Shown: piece after piece, positions 9,855-18,699 of the stretch
How the letters are laid out: each line of letters starts with the position of its first letter
Numbering within the stretch: position 1 is the stretch's first letter
NCBI GenBank assembly: GCA_930633525.1
Contig: CAKNFP010000001.1
Span: 3,409,501-3,473,500 of the forward strand
Direction: 5' to 3'
From: Hyphomicrobiales bacterium
GTDB lineage: Bacteria; Pseudomonadota; Alphaproteobacteria; Rhizobiales; Beijerinckiaceae
Length of the DNA stretch: 64,000 bases
The notes under the pieces: generated by a model
Databases searched by the model: none
Told to the model about the DNA's origin: nothing
Seen by the model: the letters and a program-made list of their open reading frames with translations, nothing else
Program-made: the position numbers and the translations under genes

Positions 9855-9996
9855 AATCACCGACCCGTCAATCATAACAGATGAGGGCCAAACAGTGGTG
9901 AAACAAGGCCACGCCTGCTTTCGGCGATCTGGTCTTGCTTTTGCCGCACTGAAGGGCAAAGCCTTTCTGCATCTCGCAATCGGCCAACCAGGACAG

Positions 9997-10647
9997 ATGA
10001 TGCCCCGTTTTTCATATGTGCTCCCCCTTTTGGGAGTCGCGGCGCTATGGTCGACCGCCGCGAGCGCGCATCCTCACGTTTGGGTGACAGCCAAGAGCGA
10101 GCTCGTTTATGACGACAAGGCCGATATCACGGCCGTCCGCCACAGCTGGACTTTTGACGAAGCCTATTCGAGCTATGCCACCCAAGGCCTCGACACCGAC
10201 GGCGACGGCAAGCTCTCGGCGGCGGAGCTTGCGGACCTCGCCAAGATCAATGTCGATTCGTTGAGTGACTTCAATTACTTCACGAAAGCCAAAGCGAATG
10301 GCAAGACGGTCGCCTTCGCCAATCCGACTGACTACAGGCTTGATTTCCAGAACGGGCATCTGACGCTCAATTTCACGCTACCCGTGAAAACGCCGATGCC
10401 CGCCAATCGCATGCTGACCCTCGAGATCTACGACAATACCTATTTCGTCGCCTTTGCTTTGGCCGACGGCGATGATGCGGCCACGACCAGTGGCGCCCCG
10501 AAGGGCTGCGCAACACAAATCACGCGCCCGAAAAAGCCGGATGAGGCACAGCAGCAGCAGCTTTCGGAAGCCTTTTTCGAGGCGCTGACGGCCAATTCCA
10601 ATTTCGGCATGCAGTTTTCCAATCGCATTCTGGTCGCCTGCCCGTGA
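9997..10647 (+). CDS. DUF1007 family periplasmic protein
   Basis: 216 residues from ATG 9997; the adjacent ATG at 10000 is equally possible, and both follow AGGA. A signal peptide ends at ASAHPHVW, which puts His-Pro-His at the mature N-terminus, a common feature of this family. An EF-hand-like loop, DTDGDGKLSAAE, lies near residue 69 and is followed by the usual NYFTKAKANG-type segment. Its stop overlaps the GTG of the downstream NicO gene (GTGA), so the two are translationally coupled. Members are linked to nickel/cobalt/zinc transporters by gene neighbourhood; a periplasmic metal-handling role is inference. Confidence 0.85.
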   Translation: MMPRFSYVLPLLGVAALWSTAASAHPHVWVTAKSELVYDDKADITAVRHSWTFDEAYSSYATQGLDTDGDGKLSAAELADLAKINVDSLSDFNYFTKAKANGKTVAFANPTDYRLDFQNGHLTLNFTLPVKTPMPANRMLTLEIYDNTYFVAFALADGDDAATTSGAPKGCATQITRPKKPDEAQQQQLSEAFFEALTANSNFGMQFSNRILVACP

Positions 10648-11684
10648 GTGGTGGTGAAGCCCTGAACCAGCACGTCAATTCGGGGGCGAAAGCACGCGGT
10701 GGACACAGGTTTCTGACGAGGCTAGGTGTTGCCCTCGTCGGGCTCGCCCTCGTGGGTGCCGTCCTGCTGGCCCTGGGGATGGCGCTCGAGGCCTGGCTCG
10801 CCCCCCCACCCGCTCCACGGAACCCCTTCGGCACCGGCCTCAGGGAAGCGGCTCCCGCCGCGACGGGCATCGGCGGATTTATCCTCGCCGTGCAGGGTGA
10901 GTTCTACCAGCTCCTCGTTCGCGCCATGCGCGAGATGAAGGACAACGGCTCGGCCTTCTGGTCACTGATAGCGATTGGTTTCACCTACGGCGTCTTTCAT
11001 GCAGCCGGCCCAGGCCATGGCAAAAGCGTGATAGCCGGCTATATCGTCGCGAGCCGCCAATCGTTGCGGCGCGGGCTTACGCTCAGCGGCGCGGCCGCTC
11101 TCCTGCAAGCCGCGGTGGCAATCGCGATCGTTTCCGTCCTGGCGCTGGTGATCCGCGCGACGGCGGCGACGGTCAGCGCCACCGCCAATGCCATCGAGCT
11201 CGCCAGCTTCGGTGCCGTCATGGTGCTCGGCCTCGCCGTCCTCTGGCGCAAGGCCGGCGCTTTCGTCGCGATCGCCGGGTTCGGCGGGCCGCCGCAGGAT
11301 TTCGCGCGGGATTGCGGACACGTGCATATGCCGGCACCCACCGAACTCGACCGCCTCGGCGACTGGCGCGACAGGGCCGGTGTCGTGGTGGCCGCGGGAA
11401 TCCGCCCCTGCGCCGGCGCCATCATCATCCTTGTTTTCGCGCTCGGCCAAGGGCTGTTCGCCGCCGGCATAGCCGCGACACTCGCGATGGCGGTCGGAAC
11501 CGCGATCACCACGGGCGCGCTCGCGGCGCTCGCCGTGTTCATGAAGGGGCTCGCCCTGCGGGTCGCGGGCGGACGCGGACGCGGCCCGGAGGTCATCGCC
11601 GCGCTGGAAGTGCTCGCCGCGGCCTTCGTCGCGTTGACGGGCGTCGCCCTTCTCTCCGGTGTCTGGGCCTCGAGCGGAGGCTGA
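10644..11684 (+). CDS. NicO/RcnA-family nickel-cobalt transporter
   Basis: 346 residues starting at GTG 10644, overlapping the preceding gene by 4 bases. After one N-terminal membrane segment comes the family signature FHAAGPGHGKSVIAGY (about 117-132), then several hydrophobic segments and IRPCAGAIIILVFALG near 253. RcnA-type proteins export Ni2+/Co2+ across the inner membrane; other NicO members may import. The central loop lacks the very His-rich stretch of E. coli RcnA and has only a few His (CGHVHM). Its stop abuts the stop of the convergent DUF1045 gene with no spacer. Confidence 0.88.
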   Translation: MSGGEALNQHVNSGAKARGGHRFLTRLGVALVGLALVGAVLLALGMALEAWLAPPPAPRNPFGTGLREAAPAATGIGGFILAVQGEFYQLLVRAMREMKDNGSAFWSLIAIGFTYGVFHAAGPGHGKSVIAGYIVASRQSLRRGLTLSGAAALLQAAVAIAIVSVLALVIRATAATVSATANAIELASFGAVMVLGLAVLWRKAGAFVAIAGFGGPPQDFARDCGHVHMPAPTELDRLGDWRDRAGVVVAAGIRPCAGAIIILVFALGQGLFAAGIAATLAMAVGTAITTGALAALAVFMKGLALRVAGGRGRGPEVIAALEVLAAAFVALTGVALLSGVWASSGG

Positions 11685-12425
11685 TCAGGGCTGCGCGAAG
11701 ACGCGCCTCGCAATGATGCGGAAGCGCGGTGCCTCCTCCGCATCGGGCTTGCGCGGGGGCTGAGAGCATAGCGCCAGCTGATCGATCACCGTCGGGCCGG
11801 CGGGTACCATCTCCTCGTAAAGCCTTGAGAGCCCCGCCAGCACCTCATCCACCTCGCCCTCCGGCACACGGTTGGTCAGGGTCATATGGAAGCGAAATTC
11901 CTCGAACACGTAGGGATAGCCGTAGCGATCGAGATAGCTGCGCTGCTGGCTCGTCAATTTCTGGGGCTGCCGCCGGGCATAATCGGCCGGCGAGAGGTTG
12001 GCGCGAAAAGGCTCGAAGGCCTCCACGGTTGCCCGCTCCAGTGCCGCCAAAGGCGGGGCTGGCTGCGCCTCGACAAGCGCGATGAAGGCCCCCTGGCCAG
12101 AACGGCCACCGATCGCCCTTGGCACGAGTCGGGGCAACGTGAATTGCCGCCTGCTCGCCGCGAAACGATCGAACGCCTCCCTCAGCCGCTCTTCGCTCTC
12201 GCCCGGCGTCAGACGGAACGGCGCCTTGATCGTCGCGTGGAAGCCATAAACGCGAGGGTCTGCCGTCAGTTCGCGGAAGCGCTCGGGGTTCGTTCCGGCC
12301 GGCACGAGCTGGCTCACATCCTCTCCGTTCTCGGCATCATAGCCGAGAACGGCCGAGCCGAAGCGCCAAAGAGCGCTGTCGGCCGCGGGAGCGACATAGA
12401 CGGCATAGCGATCAGGTAGGTTCAC
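11685..12425 (-). CDS. DUF1045 protein, 2H phosphoesterase-like
   Basis: 246 residues. Two HxT motifs spaced as in the 2H phosphoesterase/RNA-ligase-like superfamily: GFHATIKAPF near residue 64 and FHMTLTNRV near 178. This is the family often annotated as a phosphonate-metabolism accessory protein because it sits in phn operons. Here no phn genes are nearby: the neighbours are a metal exporter and an amidase, so a phosphonate role cannot be argued from context. The reaction is unknown; hydrolysis of a cyclic phosphodiester is the family-level guess. Confidence 0.8.
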   Translation of the reverse strand: MNLPDRYAVYVAPAADSALWRFGSAVLGYDAENGEDVSQLVPAGTNPERFRELTADPRVYGFHATIKAPFRLTPGESEERLREAFDRFAASRRQFTLPRLVPRAIGGRSGQGAFIALVEAQPAPPLAALERATVEAFEPFRANLSPADYARRQPQKLTSQQRSYLDRYGYPYVFEEFRFHMTLTNRVPEGEVDEVLAGLSRLYEEMVPAGPTVIDQLALCSQPPRKPDAEEAPRFRIIARRVFAQP

Positions 12426-12441
12426 GTCGGGAGAGTTCCTG

Positions 12442-13644
12442 TCAGGCGAGGCGCAGCGCTGCTGCGCGGTGGACGCGGCGCCCCAGCGCCACGAGAGCTC
12501 GGTCGGAGCCGGCGGGTCCGAGCAGGGAGAGACCGATCGGCGCCCCGTCCTTCTCAGCGACCGGAATGGTGACCTGCGGGAAACCCGTCAGGGAGCCAAT
12601 CACCGCAAGCCGCTGGGCCCGGCTGCGGAAATCATCGAGCTCGACATCCCCGTCGTTCGCAAGCGGCGCGATATCCGGAGCCGAAGGGAGAAGGATCACG
12701 CGGTCCGAACCCAGGATACGCGTCAAACGCGCGCGGAATTCGTCCCGTACGATCGTCGCGCTCTCCACCTCCGCATCGGTGACCGCTTGCGCGAACGCAA
12801 AGCGCTCCGCCACGCCCGGTCCCAGCGGCGGGCGATAGCGTCCGACCAGCGGGCCCAAACTGGTCCAGGCCTCGCGTCCTTGCAACCGGCGAAAGGCCGT
12901 GACCAGTTCTCCAATGTCTGCGACACCGAGATCCTGCCCCCGGATGTCCCCGATCCGCAGCGTCGCGCGCTGGATCGCGGCTTTCAGCGCCGCCGCGGCG
13001 ACAGGATCCGCGAAGGCGAACAGGTCATCCGCGAGATGCAGCTCCGGCTCATCACCGAGCGGCGATGTGTCTTCTCCGAGCAGCACATCCGCGACAGTTT
13101 CAAAGAGGAGGGCATCGCGGGTAAACCATCCCGCGGTATCGAAGCTCGGCGCCATCGGCGCGGCCCCTTCGAGCGACAGCCTGCCGTGGGTTGGGCGAAT
13201 GGAGAACAGCCCGCAGAAACTGCCCGGAAAGCGCGTCGAGCCGCCGGTATCGCTCCCGAGCCCGATATCCGCGAGCCCGCCAGCCACGGCCGATGCCGAA
13301 CCGGAGGACGATCCGCCTGGCACGCGGTCCGGCGCCGCGGCGTTCACCGGCATGCCGAAATGGGCGTTCTTGCCGATCATCGAATAGGCGAACTCATCGC
13401 AGATCGTCTTGCCGACGAATTGCGCCCCGGCCTCGAGAAGCTGCCGGACCAGAGGCGCCGTGGTCGTGCGGACACCGGTCGCGGCGAGGAAGACCGGGCT
13501 TCCCATGCTGGTCGGATAACCGGCCACGTCGAAGAGATCCTTCACGGCCAGACGCTGCCCGGCCAATGGCCCTGTTGCCGAGGAGGCAACTGGAACGTCA
13601 GGATAGGGCATGAAAGCACGCAGCATATCGTCGGCAACAGGCAT
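12442..13644 (-). CDS. amidase (amidase-signature family)
   Basis: 400 residues from ATG 13644, preceded by GGAGAGGAC; an upstream in-frame ATG at 13707 has no such site. The amidase-signature Ser-cisSer-Lys triad is visible: Lys35 in AVKDLFD, the GGSSSGS loop at 110-116, and Ser136 in GSDTGGSTRFPG. These enzymes hydrolyse carboxamides. GatA is excluded by the short length and lack of GatB/GatC neighbours. It lies 16 bases upstream of the DUF1045 gene on the same strand, so the two may be co-transcribed. Substrate unknown. Confidence 0.88.
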   Translation of the reverse strand: MPVADDMLRAFMPYPDVPVASSATGPLAGQRLAVKDLFDVAGYPTSMGSPVFLAATGVRTTTAPLVRQLLEAGAQFVGKTICDEFAYSMIGKNAHFGMPVNAAAPDRVPGGSSSGSASAVAGGLADIGLGSDTGGSTRFPGSFCGLFSIRPTHGRLSLEGAAPMAPSFDTAGWFTRDALLFETVADVLLGEDTSPLGDEPELHLADDLFAFADPVAAAALKAAIQRATLRIGDIRGQDLGVADIGELVTAFRRLQGREAWTSLGPLVGRYRPPLGPGVAERFAFAQAVTDAEVESATIVRDEFRARLTRILGSDRVILLPSAPDIAPLANDGDVELDDFRSRAQRLAVIGSLTGFPQVTIPVAEKDGAPIGLSLLGPAGSDRALVALGRRVHRAAALRLA

Positions 13645-14055
13645 CGTCTTGTCCTCTCCAGCGAGCGATGGCGTCCGATAGAAGCAGAACTGGTCGCATC
13701 CCGCCATGGTTGAGGGAATGCGTCTGCGATCAGCCGCGACCGATCAACAGGCCGGGGCGGACTGGCACGGGTGAAAGACCGCCCAGCGCCTCACCCCGAA
13801 GACAATCGACTATATAGGACGACGATAAACTTCAACCATAAGATGCATTACTCTCTCATCGCGTGAAAGCGGCGCGACACGAGTCGGCCCCCCGATCTCC
13901 CCCACCACTGATGACGCACTAGCGAAAGAGCACGACATCACGATGTCACCATCCGGCCTCCGGACATGTTGCCGCTGCTGTCCCTTTGCGGTAGTGGAGA
14001 GGCGGGTTTCTTCAAGCCCTGTTTGTCGATCGACCGTCCGCCGAGAGGAACGTCC
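13645..14055. other. intergenic region between divergent genes
   Basis: About 410 bases between the amidase start and the small membrane-protein gene. I see only a short perfect palindrome, GACATCACGATGTC (13934-13947), and no convincing coding frame on either strand; the long frames here are antisense or out of phase with the neighbours. Confidence 0.4.
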
Positions 14056-14307
14056 GTGCCGAACAACAACCGCCTCAACCCGAAAAGCCTCCTCACAGTG
14101 GGAAGCGCGATCGTTCTCGTCGCGGTTGAGCTCTTGTGCGTCGCACTTGCGGGCGGATGGGCGCTCGCGGGGCTGTTCCAGCTCGGCACCACCATCGAAT
14201 ACGCCTTCATGGGCCTTTTTTCCCTGCTCGCCCTGTGGGGGATCGTTACCTTCTCGCGCAACGCCCTGAAGGTCGAACCGATTTTTGGGCCGGATTCCCA
14301 CGGATAA
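14056..14307 (+). CDS. small two-helix membrane protein, unknown function
   Basis: 83 residues from GTG 14056, chosen because AGAGGAA lies just upstream; the frame runs further back but without a good start. Two hydrophobic helices (about 15-37 and 47-66) are separated by a short loop, with a charged tail ending PIFGPDSHG. No domain recognised. It lies 109 bases upstream of the first glucan-biosynthesis gene on the same strand, so it could share that promoter. Confidence 0.6.
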   Translation: MPNNNRLNPKSLLTVGSAIVLVAVELLCVALAGGWALAGLFQLGTTIEYAFMGLFSLLALWGIVTFSRNALKVEPIFGPDSHG

Positions 14308-14416
14308 TAGCCCCCCGTCACGGGTCCAGCATGGTGCGACCATGCTCACGCCACGATTGCAGGCAAAAGGGCTATCAGAACCCCGCGTTGTTCCTCAGCC
14401 CCGTTGAATCGGCTCC

Positions 14417-16021
14417 ATGGATTCCAGCAAAGCGCTTCTCGACCGCCGCACCTTCCTCGCCTCGGCTACCGGCGCTGCCCTCGTGGCGGCCACGGGCTTC
14501 TCGTCTCGCGCCCTCGCGGCGAACGGCCTGAAACTCGGAACGGCCGAGCCTTTCTCCTATGATGGCCTGATCGCGCGGGCCAAGGATATGGCCGGGCAAC
14601 CCTATGTCGCCCCCAGGCGTCCGCCCGCGGAGATCCTGGACAAGCTGACCTATGAGGAACACGGCAAGATCCATTTCAACGCGGATCATGCCCTGTTCGG
14701 GGACGGGCCCGGCCGCTATCCCGTCACGTTCTTCCATCTCGGCAAGTTCTTCCAGACTCCGGTCGCCATGCATGTCGTGGCGAAAGACGAAGCCCGGGAA
14801 ATCATCTACGACGATTCCTATTTCAACATGCCGCCGGAGAGCCCCGCGCATGCCCTGCCTCCCGGCAGCGGCTTCTCCGGTTTCCGATTCCAGGAAAGCC
14901 GGCTCGACGACAAGCTCGACTGGCGGCGCAATGACTGGGTCGCCTTCCTCGGCGCGTCCTATTTCCGGGCCATCGGCGAATTGTTCCAGTATGGCCTGTC
15001 GGCCCGCGGCATCGCCATCGATGTGGCGGTCGCCGGCAAGCCTGAGGAATTTCCCGACTTCACCCATTTCTATTTCGACACCCCAGCCGAGAACGGTGAT
15101 TCGGTCACCGTCTACGCGCTGCTCGATGGCCCGAGCGTCGCCGGCGCCTATCGCTTCGTGATGAGCCGCAAGGCTGGCGTCATCATGGACATCGACACCC
15201 ACGTCTTCCTGCGCAAGGACGTGGCGCGCCTCGGCATCGCACCGCTGACGTCGATGTTCTGGTACTCGGAAGCCAAGAAGCCAACCGCTGTCGACTGGCG
15301 CCCCGAAGTGCACGATTCGGACGGCCTCGCGCTCTGGACAGCCACTGGCGAGCGCATCTGGCGCCCGTTGAACAATCCAGGCCGCACCAGCGTCTCCGCC
15401 TTCGGCGATGACAATCCGCGCGGCTTCGGGCTCCTGCAGCGCGACCGCGCCTTCGAACATTATTTGGACGGCGTTCACTACGAGCGCCGCCCCAGCCTCT
15501 GGGTCGAGCCGCTCGACGAATGGGGCAAGGGCGCGATCGAGCTCGTCGAGATCCCGACTGACGACGAGATCCACGACAACATCGTCGCCATGTGGGTCCC
15601 TGAGGGCGACGCCAAGGCTGGCGCAAATTACCACTACAATTATCGCCTGCACTGGCTGGCCGATGAGCCTTTCCCGACCCCGCTCGGACGCAGCATCGCG
15701 ACGCGGCTCGGCAACGGCGGCCAGCCCGGCCAGCCTCGCCCGAAGGGTGTACGCAAGTTCATGGTCGAGTTCATCGGTGGGCCCCTCGCCAACCTCCCCT
15801 TCGGTGTCAAGCCGGAGGCGGTGCTCTGGGCATCCCGTGGCGAGTTTTCCTATATCTTCACGGAAGCTGTGCCCGATGACGTGCCTGGCCACTGGCGTGC
15901 GCAGTTCGACCTCACGGTCGAAGGCAGCGATCCCGTCGACATACGCCTGTTCCTCAAAGCGGGCGACAAGGTTCTGACGGAAACTTGGCTTTACCAGTAC
16001 AATCCCTTCGGTAATGTCTGA
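14417..16021 (+). CDS. glucan biosynthesis protein, OpgG/OpgD family (paralogue 1)
   Basis: 534 residues. Twin-arginine signal peptide (DRRTFLASATG, hydrophobic core, cleavage near ALAA) as in Tat-exported OpgD. The body carries the family blocks FLGASYFRAIGELFQYGLSARG, YALLDGPSVAGAYRF, IAPLTSMFW, HDSDGL (residues 299-304), RIWRPLNNP, RGFGLLQRDR and EIPTDDEIHDNIVA. Family members act in the periplasm on osmoregulated periplasmic glucans, and some are beta-1,2-glucanases. The N-terminal block reads EEHGKIHFNADHALF, diverging from the canonical YRDIRF form, and is shared with paralogue 2. The two genes are tandem, 45 bases apart. Confidence 0.92.
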   Translation: MDSSKALLDRRTFLASATGAALVAATGFSSRALAANGLKLGTAEPFSYDGLIARAKDMAGQPYVAPRRPPAEILDKLTYEEHGKIHFNADHALFGDGPGRYPVTFFHLGKFFQTPVAMHVVAKDEAREIIYDDSYFNMPPESPAHALPPGSGFSGFRFQESRLDDKLDWRRNDWVAFLGASYFRAIGELFQYGLSARGIAIDVAVAGKPEEFPDFTHFYFDTPAENGDSVTVYALLDGPSVAGAYRFVMSRKAGVIMDIDTHVFLRKDVARLGIAPLTSMFWYSEAKKPTAVDWRPEVHDSDGLALWTATGERIWRPLNNPGRTSVSAFGDDNPRGFGLLQRDRAFEHYLDGVHYERRPSLWVEPLDEWGKGAIELVEIPTDDEIHDNIVAMWVPEGDAKAGANYHYNYRLHWLADEPFPTPLGRSIATRLGNGGQPGQPRPKGVRKFMVEFIGGPLANLPFGVKPEAVLWASRGEFSYIFTEAVPDDVPGHWRAQFDLTVEGSDPVDIRLFLKAGDKVLTETWLYQYNPFGNV

Positions 16022-16066
16022 TTTCGACACGCGTTCCTTCGGGCGCATCCGCCGAGAGTTAGTATC

Positions 16067-17656
16067 GTGTCCCTACTGAACCGACGTATGCTTGGCCAGA
16101 TCATGGTCGCGGGTCTCGCGGCCCAGGCGCTTGGAACAGGCGGCCTGAGCACTGCTGCCCTGGCGCAGCAGGCCGGCGGGCTGAAGTTCGGCCGGTCCCG
16201 CCCGTTTTCCTATGATTGGCTGCGCAAGCACGCGGCTGAACTTGCCGCCAAGCCCTACCAGTCTCCGCCGCGTCCTGACCCCGCGATCGTTTCCAAGATC
16301 GACTACGACGCCCACGGTAAGCTCAAGTACAAGGCGGATTACGCCCTCTTTGCCGATGGCAAGTCGCCTTTCCCCATCACCTTCATGCATGTGGGACAGT
16401 TCTTCCCCAAGACCGTGCAGATGTTCGCGGTCGCGAGCGGGAAGGCAAGGGAGATCCTCTACCAGCCCGATTATTTCACCATGGGCGCGGATCACATCGC
16501 CCAGAAGCTGGCCGCGCAGCCCTCGGCTTTCGCCGGCTTCTGGGTGCGCGAGCCCGGCAAGGACTGGGCCGACAAGGAGCCTTGGGCGACGTTCCTCGGC
16601 GCATCCTATTTCCGCGGCGTGGGTGAACTCGGCCAGGTCGGGCTGTCGGCGCGCGGCATCGCAGTCACCCCCGGCGCCGGCGTGCCGGAGGAGTTTCCCG
16701 ATTTCACGGCCTTCTGGTTCGTGCCCTCGCCCGCCGACAGCGATTCCGTGACGGTCTACGCCCTGCTCGACGGGCCGAGCCTCACAGGCGCCTATCGTTT
16801 CGTCATGCACCGCACGCGCGGCGTCGTGATGGACATCGACGCGCGGCTTTTCCTGCGGCAGCCCATCACGCGGATCGGCATCGCGCCTTTGACCTCCATG
16901 TACTGGTTCTCGGAGACGGCGAAAGCGGCAGGCGTGGACTGGCGCCCGGAGGTGCACGATTCCGACGGCCTCGCGATCTGGACGGGCTCTGGCGAACGCA
17001 TCTGGCGGCCGCTCAACAACCCGTCCTCCATCATGACCTCCAGTTTCCTCGACGACTCCCCGCGCGGCTTCGGCCTCATGCAGCGCGACCGCGACTTCGA
17101 CAACTACCAGGACGGCGTGCGCTATCAGTTGCGGCCTTCCGCTTGGGTCGAACCCAAGGGCAAGTGGGGCAAGGGTTCCGTGCAGCTCATCGAGTTGCCG
17201 ACCGACGACGAGATCCACGACAATATCGTCGCCTACTGGAACCCTGCCAAGCCGACCAAGGCAGGTGACGAGCTTGATTTCGCCTATAGCCTGCACTGGC
17301 TGGCCGACGAGCCCACTCCGTCGCCGCTCGCTCGCTGCATCGCCACGCGACTCAGTGGTGCCAATACCCCGGGACAGCAGCGCCCGGAGGGCGTGCGCCG
17401 CTTCATGGTGGAATTCTCAGGCGAGCCGCTCGCCACGCTTCCCCCGAACGTCGCACCAGATCCCGTCCTCTGGGCTTCGCGCGGAGAATTCAGCCGCGCC
17501 TTCACCCAGAGGGTGCCGGGCAGCAATCCCGGTCGTTGGCGCGCCCAGTTCGATCTGGCCGTCAATGGCACGGAACCGGTCGACATGCGCCTGTTCCTGC
17601 GCTCCGGCGACACCATCCTCAGCGAAACCTGGCTTTACCAGTACCATCCGTTCTGA
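16067..17656 (+). CDS. glucan biosynthesis protein, OpgG/OpgD family (paralogue 2)
   Basis: 529 residues from GTG 16067. The N-terminus has NRRMLGQIMVAG and a hydrophobic stretch ending ALAQQA, a probable Tat or Sec signal. It is collinear with paralogue 1 throughout: FLGASYFRGVGELGQVGLSARG, YALLDGPSLTGAYRF, IAPLTSMYW, HDSDGL at 297-302, ERIWRPLNNP and ELPTDDEIHDNIVAYW. This looks like a local duplication, with divergence mainly at the N-terminus and in the middle loops. Probably co-transcribed with paralogue 1. The glucosyltransferase OpgH that usually accompanies opgG is absent from the window, so a tailoring or degrading role is as likely as a biosynthetic one. Confidence 0.92.
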   Translation: MSLLNRRMLGQIMVAGLAAQALGTGGLSTAALAQQAGGLKFGRSRPFSYDWLRKHAAELAAKPYQSPPRPDPAIVSKIDYDAHGKLKYKADYALFADGKSPFPITFMHVGQFFPKTVQMFAVASGKAREILYQPDYFTMGADHIAQKLAAQPSAFAGFWVREPGKDWADKEPWATFLGASYFRGVGELGQVGLSARGIAVTPGAGVPEEFPDFTAFWFVPSPADSDSVTVYALLDGPSLTGAYRFVMHRTRGVVMDIDARLFLRQPITRIGIAPLTSMYWFSETAKAAGVDWRPEVHDSDGLAIWTGSGERIWRPLNNPSSIMTSSFLDDSPRGFGLMQRDRDFDNYQDGVRYQLRPSAWVEPKGKWGKGSVQLIELPTDDEIHDNIVAYWNPAKPTKAGDELDFAYSLHWLADEPTPSPLARCIATRLSGANTPGQQRPEGVRRFMVEFSGEPLATLPPNVAPDPVLWASRGEFSRAFTQRVPGSNPGRWRAQFDLAVNGTEPVDMRLFLRSGDTILSETWLYQYHPF

Positions 17657-17750
17657 GATCAGGGCGCCAGCACCCGTCGTGCGGCGCCCGCGGATCCCCA
17701 GCCATGCACAGGACACAGATTGACTCCGACGGCGCGCCGTGGTGAGTTTT

Positions 17751-17770
17751 GTTATGTTAGAACATTTCCC
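17751..17770. promoter_or_regulatory. candidate Zur box
   Basis: TGTTATGTTAGAACATTTCC contains the perfect inverted repeat ATGTT-AG-AACAT (17755-17766), resembling Zur operators of rhizobia and relatives (ATGTTATAACAT type). It ends about 12 bases before the microprotein ATG and heads the znu operon. A zinc-bound repressor here would shut off the high-affinity importer. Confidence 0.65.
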
Positions 17771-17781
17771 ATGCTGACATC

Positions 17782-17922
17782 ATGGCCAGACATCATCACC
17801 ACCATCCCCTCGCTCTCACGCCAACGGCCTCGCTCCTGCGCCTGTCCGCCTGGCAGCGCCTTGCCATGAGCGCGGTGTTGATCGCGGCGCTATGGGCAGC
17901 GGTCGCACTGGTGACGGGATGA
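17782..17922 (+). CDS. His-rich single-span membrane microprotein leading the znu operon
   Basis: A 46-residue frame read directly from the sequence: MARHHHHHPLAL at the N-terminus, then an amphipathic stretch ending WQRLAM, then one hydrophobic helix (about 29-45, SAVLIAALWAAVALV) and a short VTG end. Its TGA overlaps the ATG of znuC (ATGA, 17919-17922), and it starts just downstream of the Zur-like box. It is too short for most gene callers. Five consecutive His at the predicted cytoplasmic end fit zinc binding, but that is inference. Only a weak ribosome-binding site is visible. I know of no named family. Confidence 0.6.
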   Translation: MARHHHHHPLALTPTASLLRLSAWQRLAMSAVLIAALWAAVALVTG

Positions 17923-18698
17923 ACGCCTTGCCCGCAGTTCCACCCTCGCCGACGGTCGCGAAGCCTGTCATCGGCTTCGACAATGTCACGTTGGGTTATG
18001 ACCGGCATCCGGCCGTGCACCACCTTGACGGTGCGATAGCCACAGGCAGCCTGACGGCCATCGTGGGGCCCAACGGCGCCGGAAAATCCACGCTTCTCAA
18101 AGGCATCGTGGGCGCCTTGCGGCCGCTCGACGGCGGCATCCGGCTTGGCTGCCAACGCGCCAACATCGCCTATCTCCCGCAGGCGATGGACATCGATCGC
18201 AGCTTTCCGATCACGGTCTATGACCTCGTGGCCATGGGCCTGTGGCGGCAAGCCGGCCTGTTCGGTGGCATTGGCGGCGCCCGGCGCCGCGCGATCGAGG
18301 AAGCGGTGGCCGCGGTCGGCCTGACGGGCTTCGAGCGGCGCACGATCGGCACGCTCTCGGGCGGACAGATGCAGCGTGCCCTATTCGCGCGCCTGCTGCT
18401 CCAGGACGCGGAGGTCATCCTGCTCGATGAGCCTTTCACCGCCATCGACGCGAAGACCACGCTCGACCTCATCGACCTCGTGCACCACTGGCATCGGGAA
18501 GAGCGCACGGTCGTGGCCGTGCTGCATGATCTCGACCTCGTGCGCCGCGCCTTCCCCGAGACCCTGCTGCTGGCGCGCGAACCCGTCGCCTGGGGCGATA
18601 CCCAGGAGGTGCTGGTCGCGGACAACCTGCTGCGCGCCCGCAGGATGATCGAATCGCATGATCCGGACGCGGCCTTCTGCGAACGCTCCGCGGCCTGA
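17919..18698 (+). CDS. znuC: zinc ABC transporter ATP-binding protein
   Basis: 259 residues from ATG 17919, overlapping the microprotein stop. Walker A GPNGAGKST, signature LSGGQMQRALFARLLL, Walker B VILLDEP with FTAID, and the H-loop His in AVLHDLDLV are all present. It energises import of Zn2+ delivered by the periplasmic ZnuA through the permease ZnuB. Mn/Fe-type ABC importers share this architecture; zinc is favoured by the upstream Zur-like box and the His-rich loop in the binding protein. One base separates it from the permease gene. Confidence 0.92.
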   Translation: MNALPAVPPSPTVAKPVIGFDNVTLGYDRHPAVHHLDGAIATGSLTAIVGPNGAGKSTLLKGIVGALRPLDGGIRLGCQRANIAYLPQAMDIDRSFPITVYDLVAMGLWRQAGLFGGIGGARRRAIEEAVAAVGLTGFERRTIGTLSGGQMQRALFARLLLQDAEVILLDEPFTAIDAKTTLDLIDLVHHWHREERTVVAVLHDLDLVRRAFPETLLLAREPVAWGDTQEVLVADNLLRARRMIESHDPDAAFCERSAA

Positions 18699-18699
18699 C

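Noticed and set aside
13810..14349. 179-codon minus-strand frame
   Set aside because: Overlaps antisense the small two-helix membrane protein, which has a better ribosome-binding site and hydrophobic pattern.
14375..17296. Two long minus-strand frames (557 and 407 codons)
   Set aside because: Antisense to the tandem OpgG/OpgD genes; their similarity to each other simply mirrors the paralogy of the sense genes.
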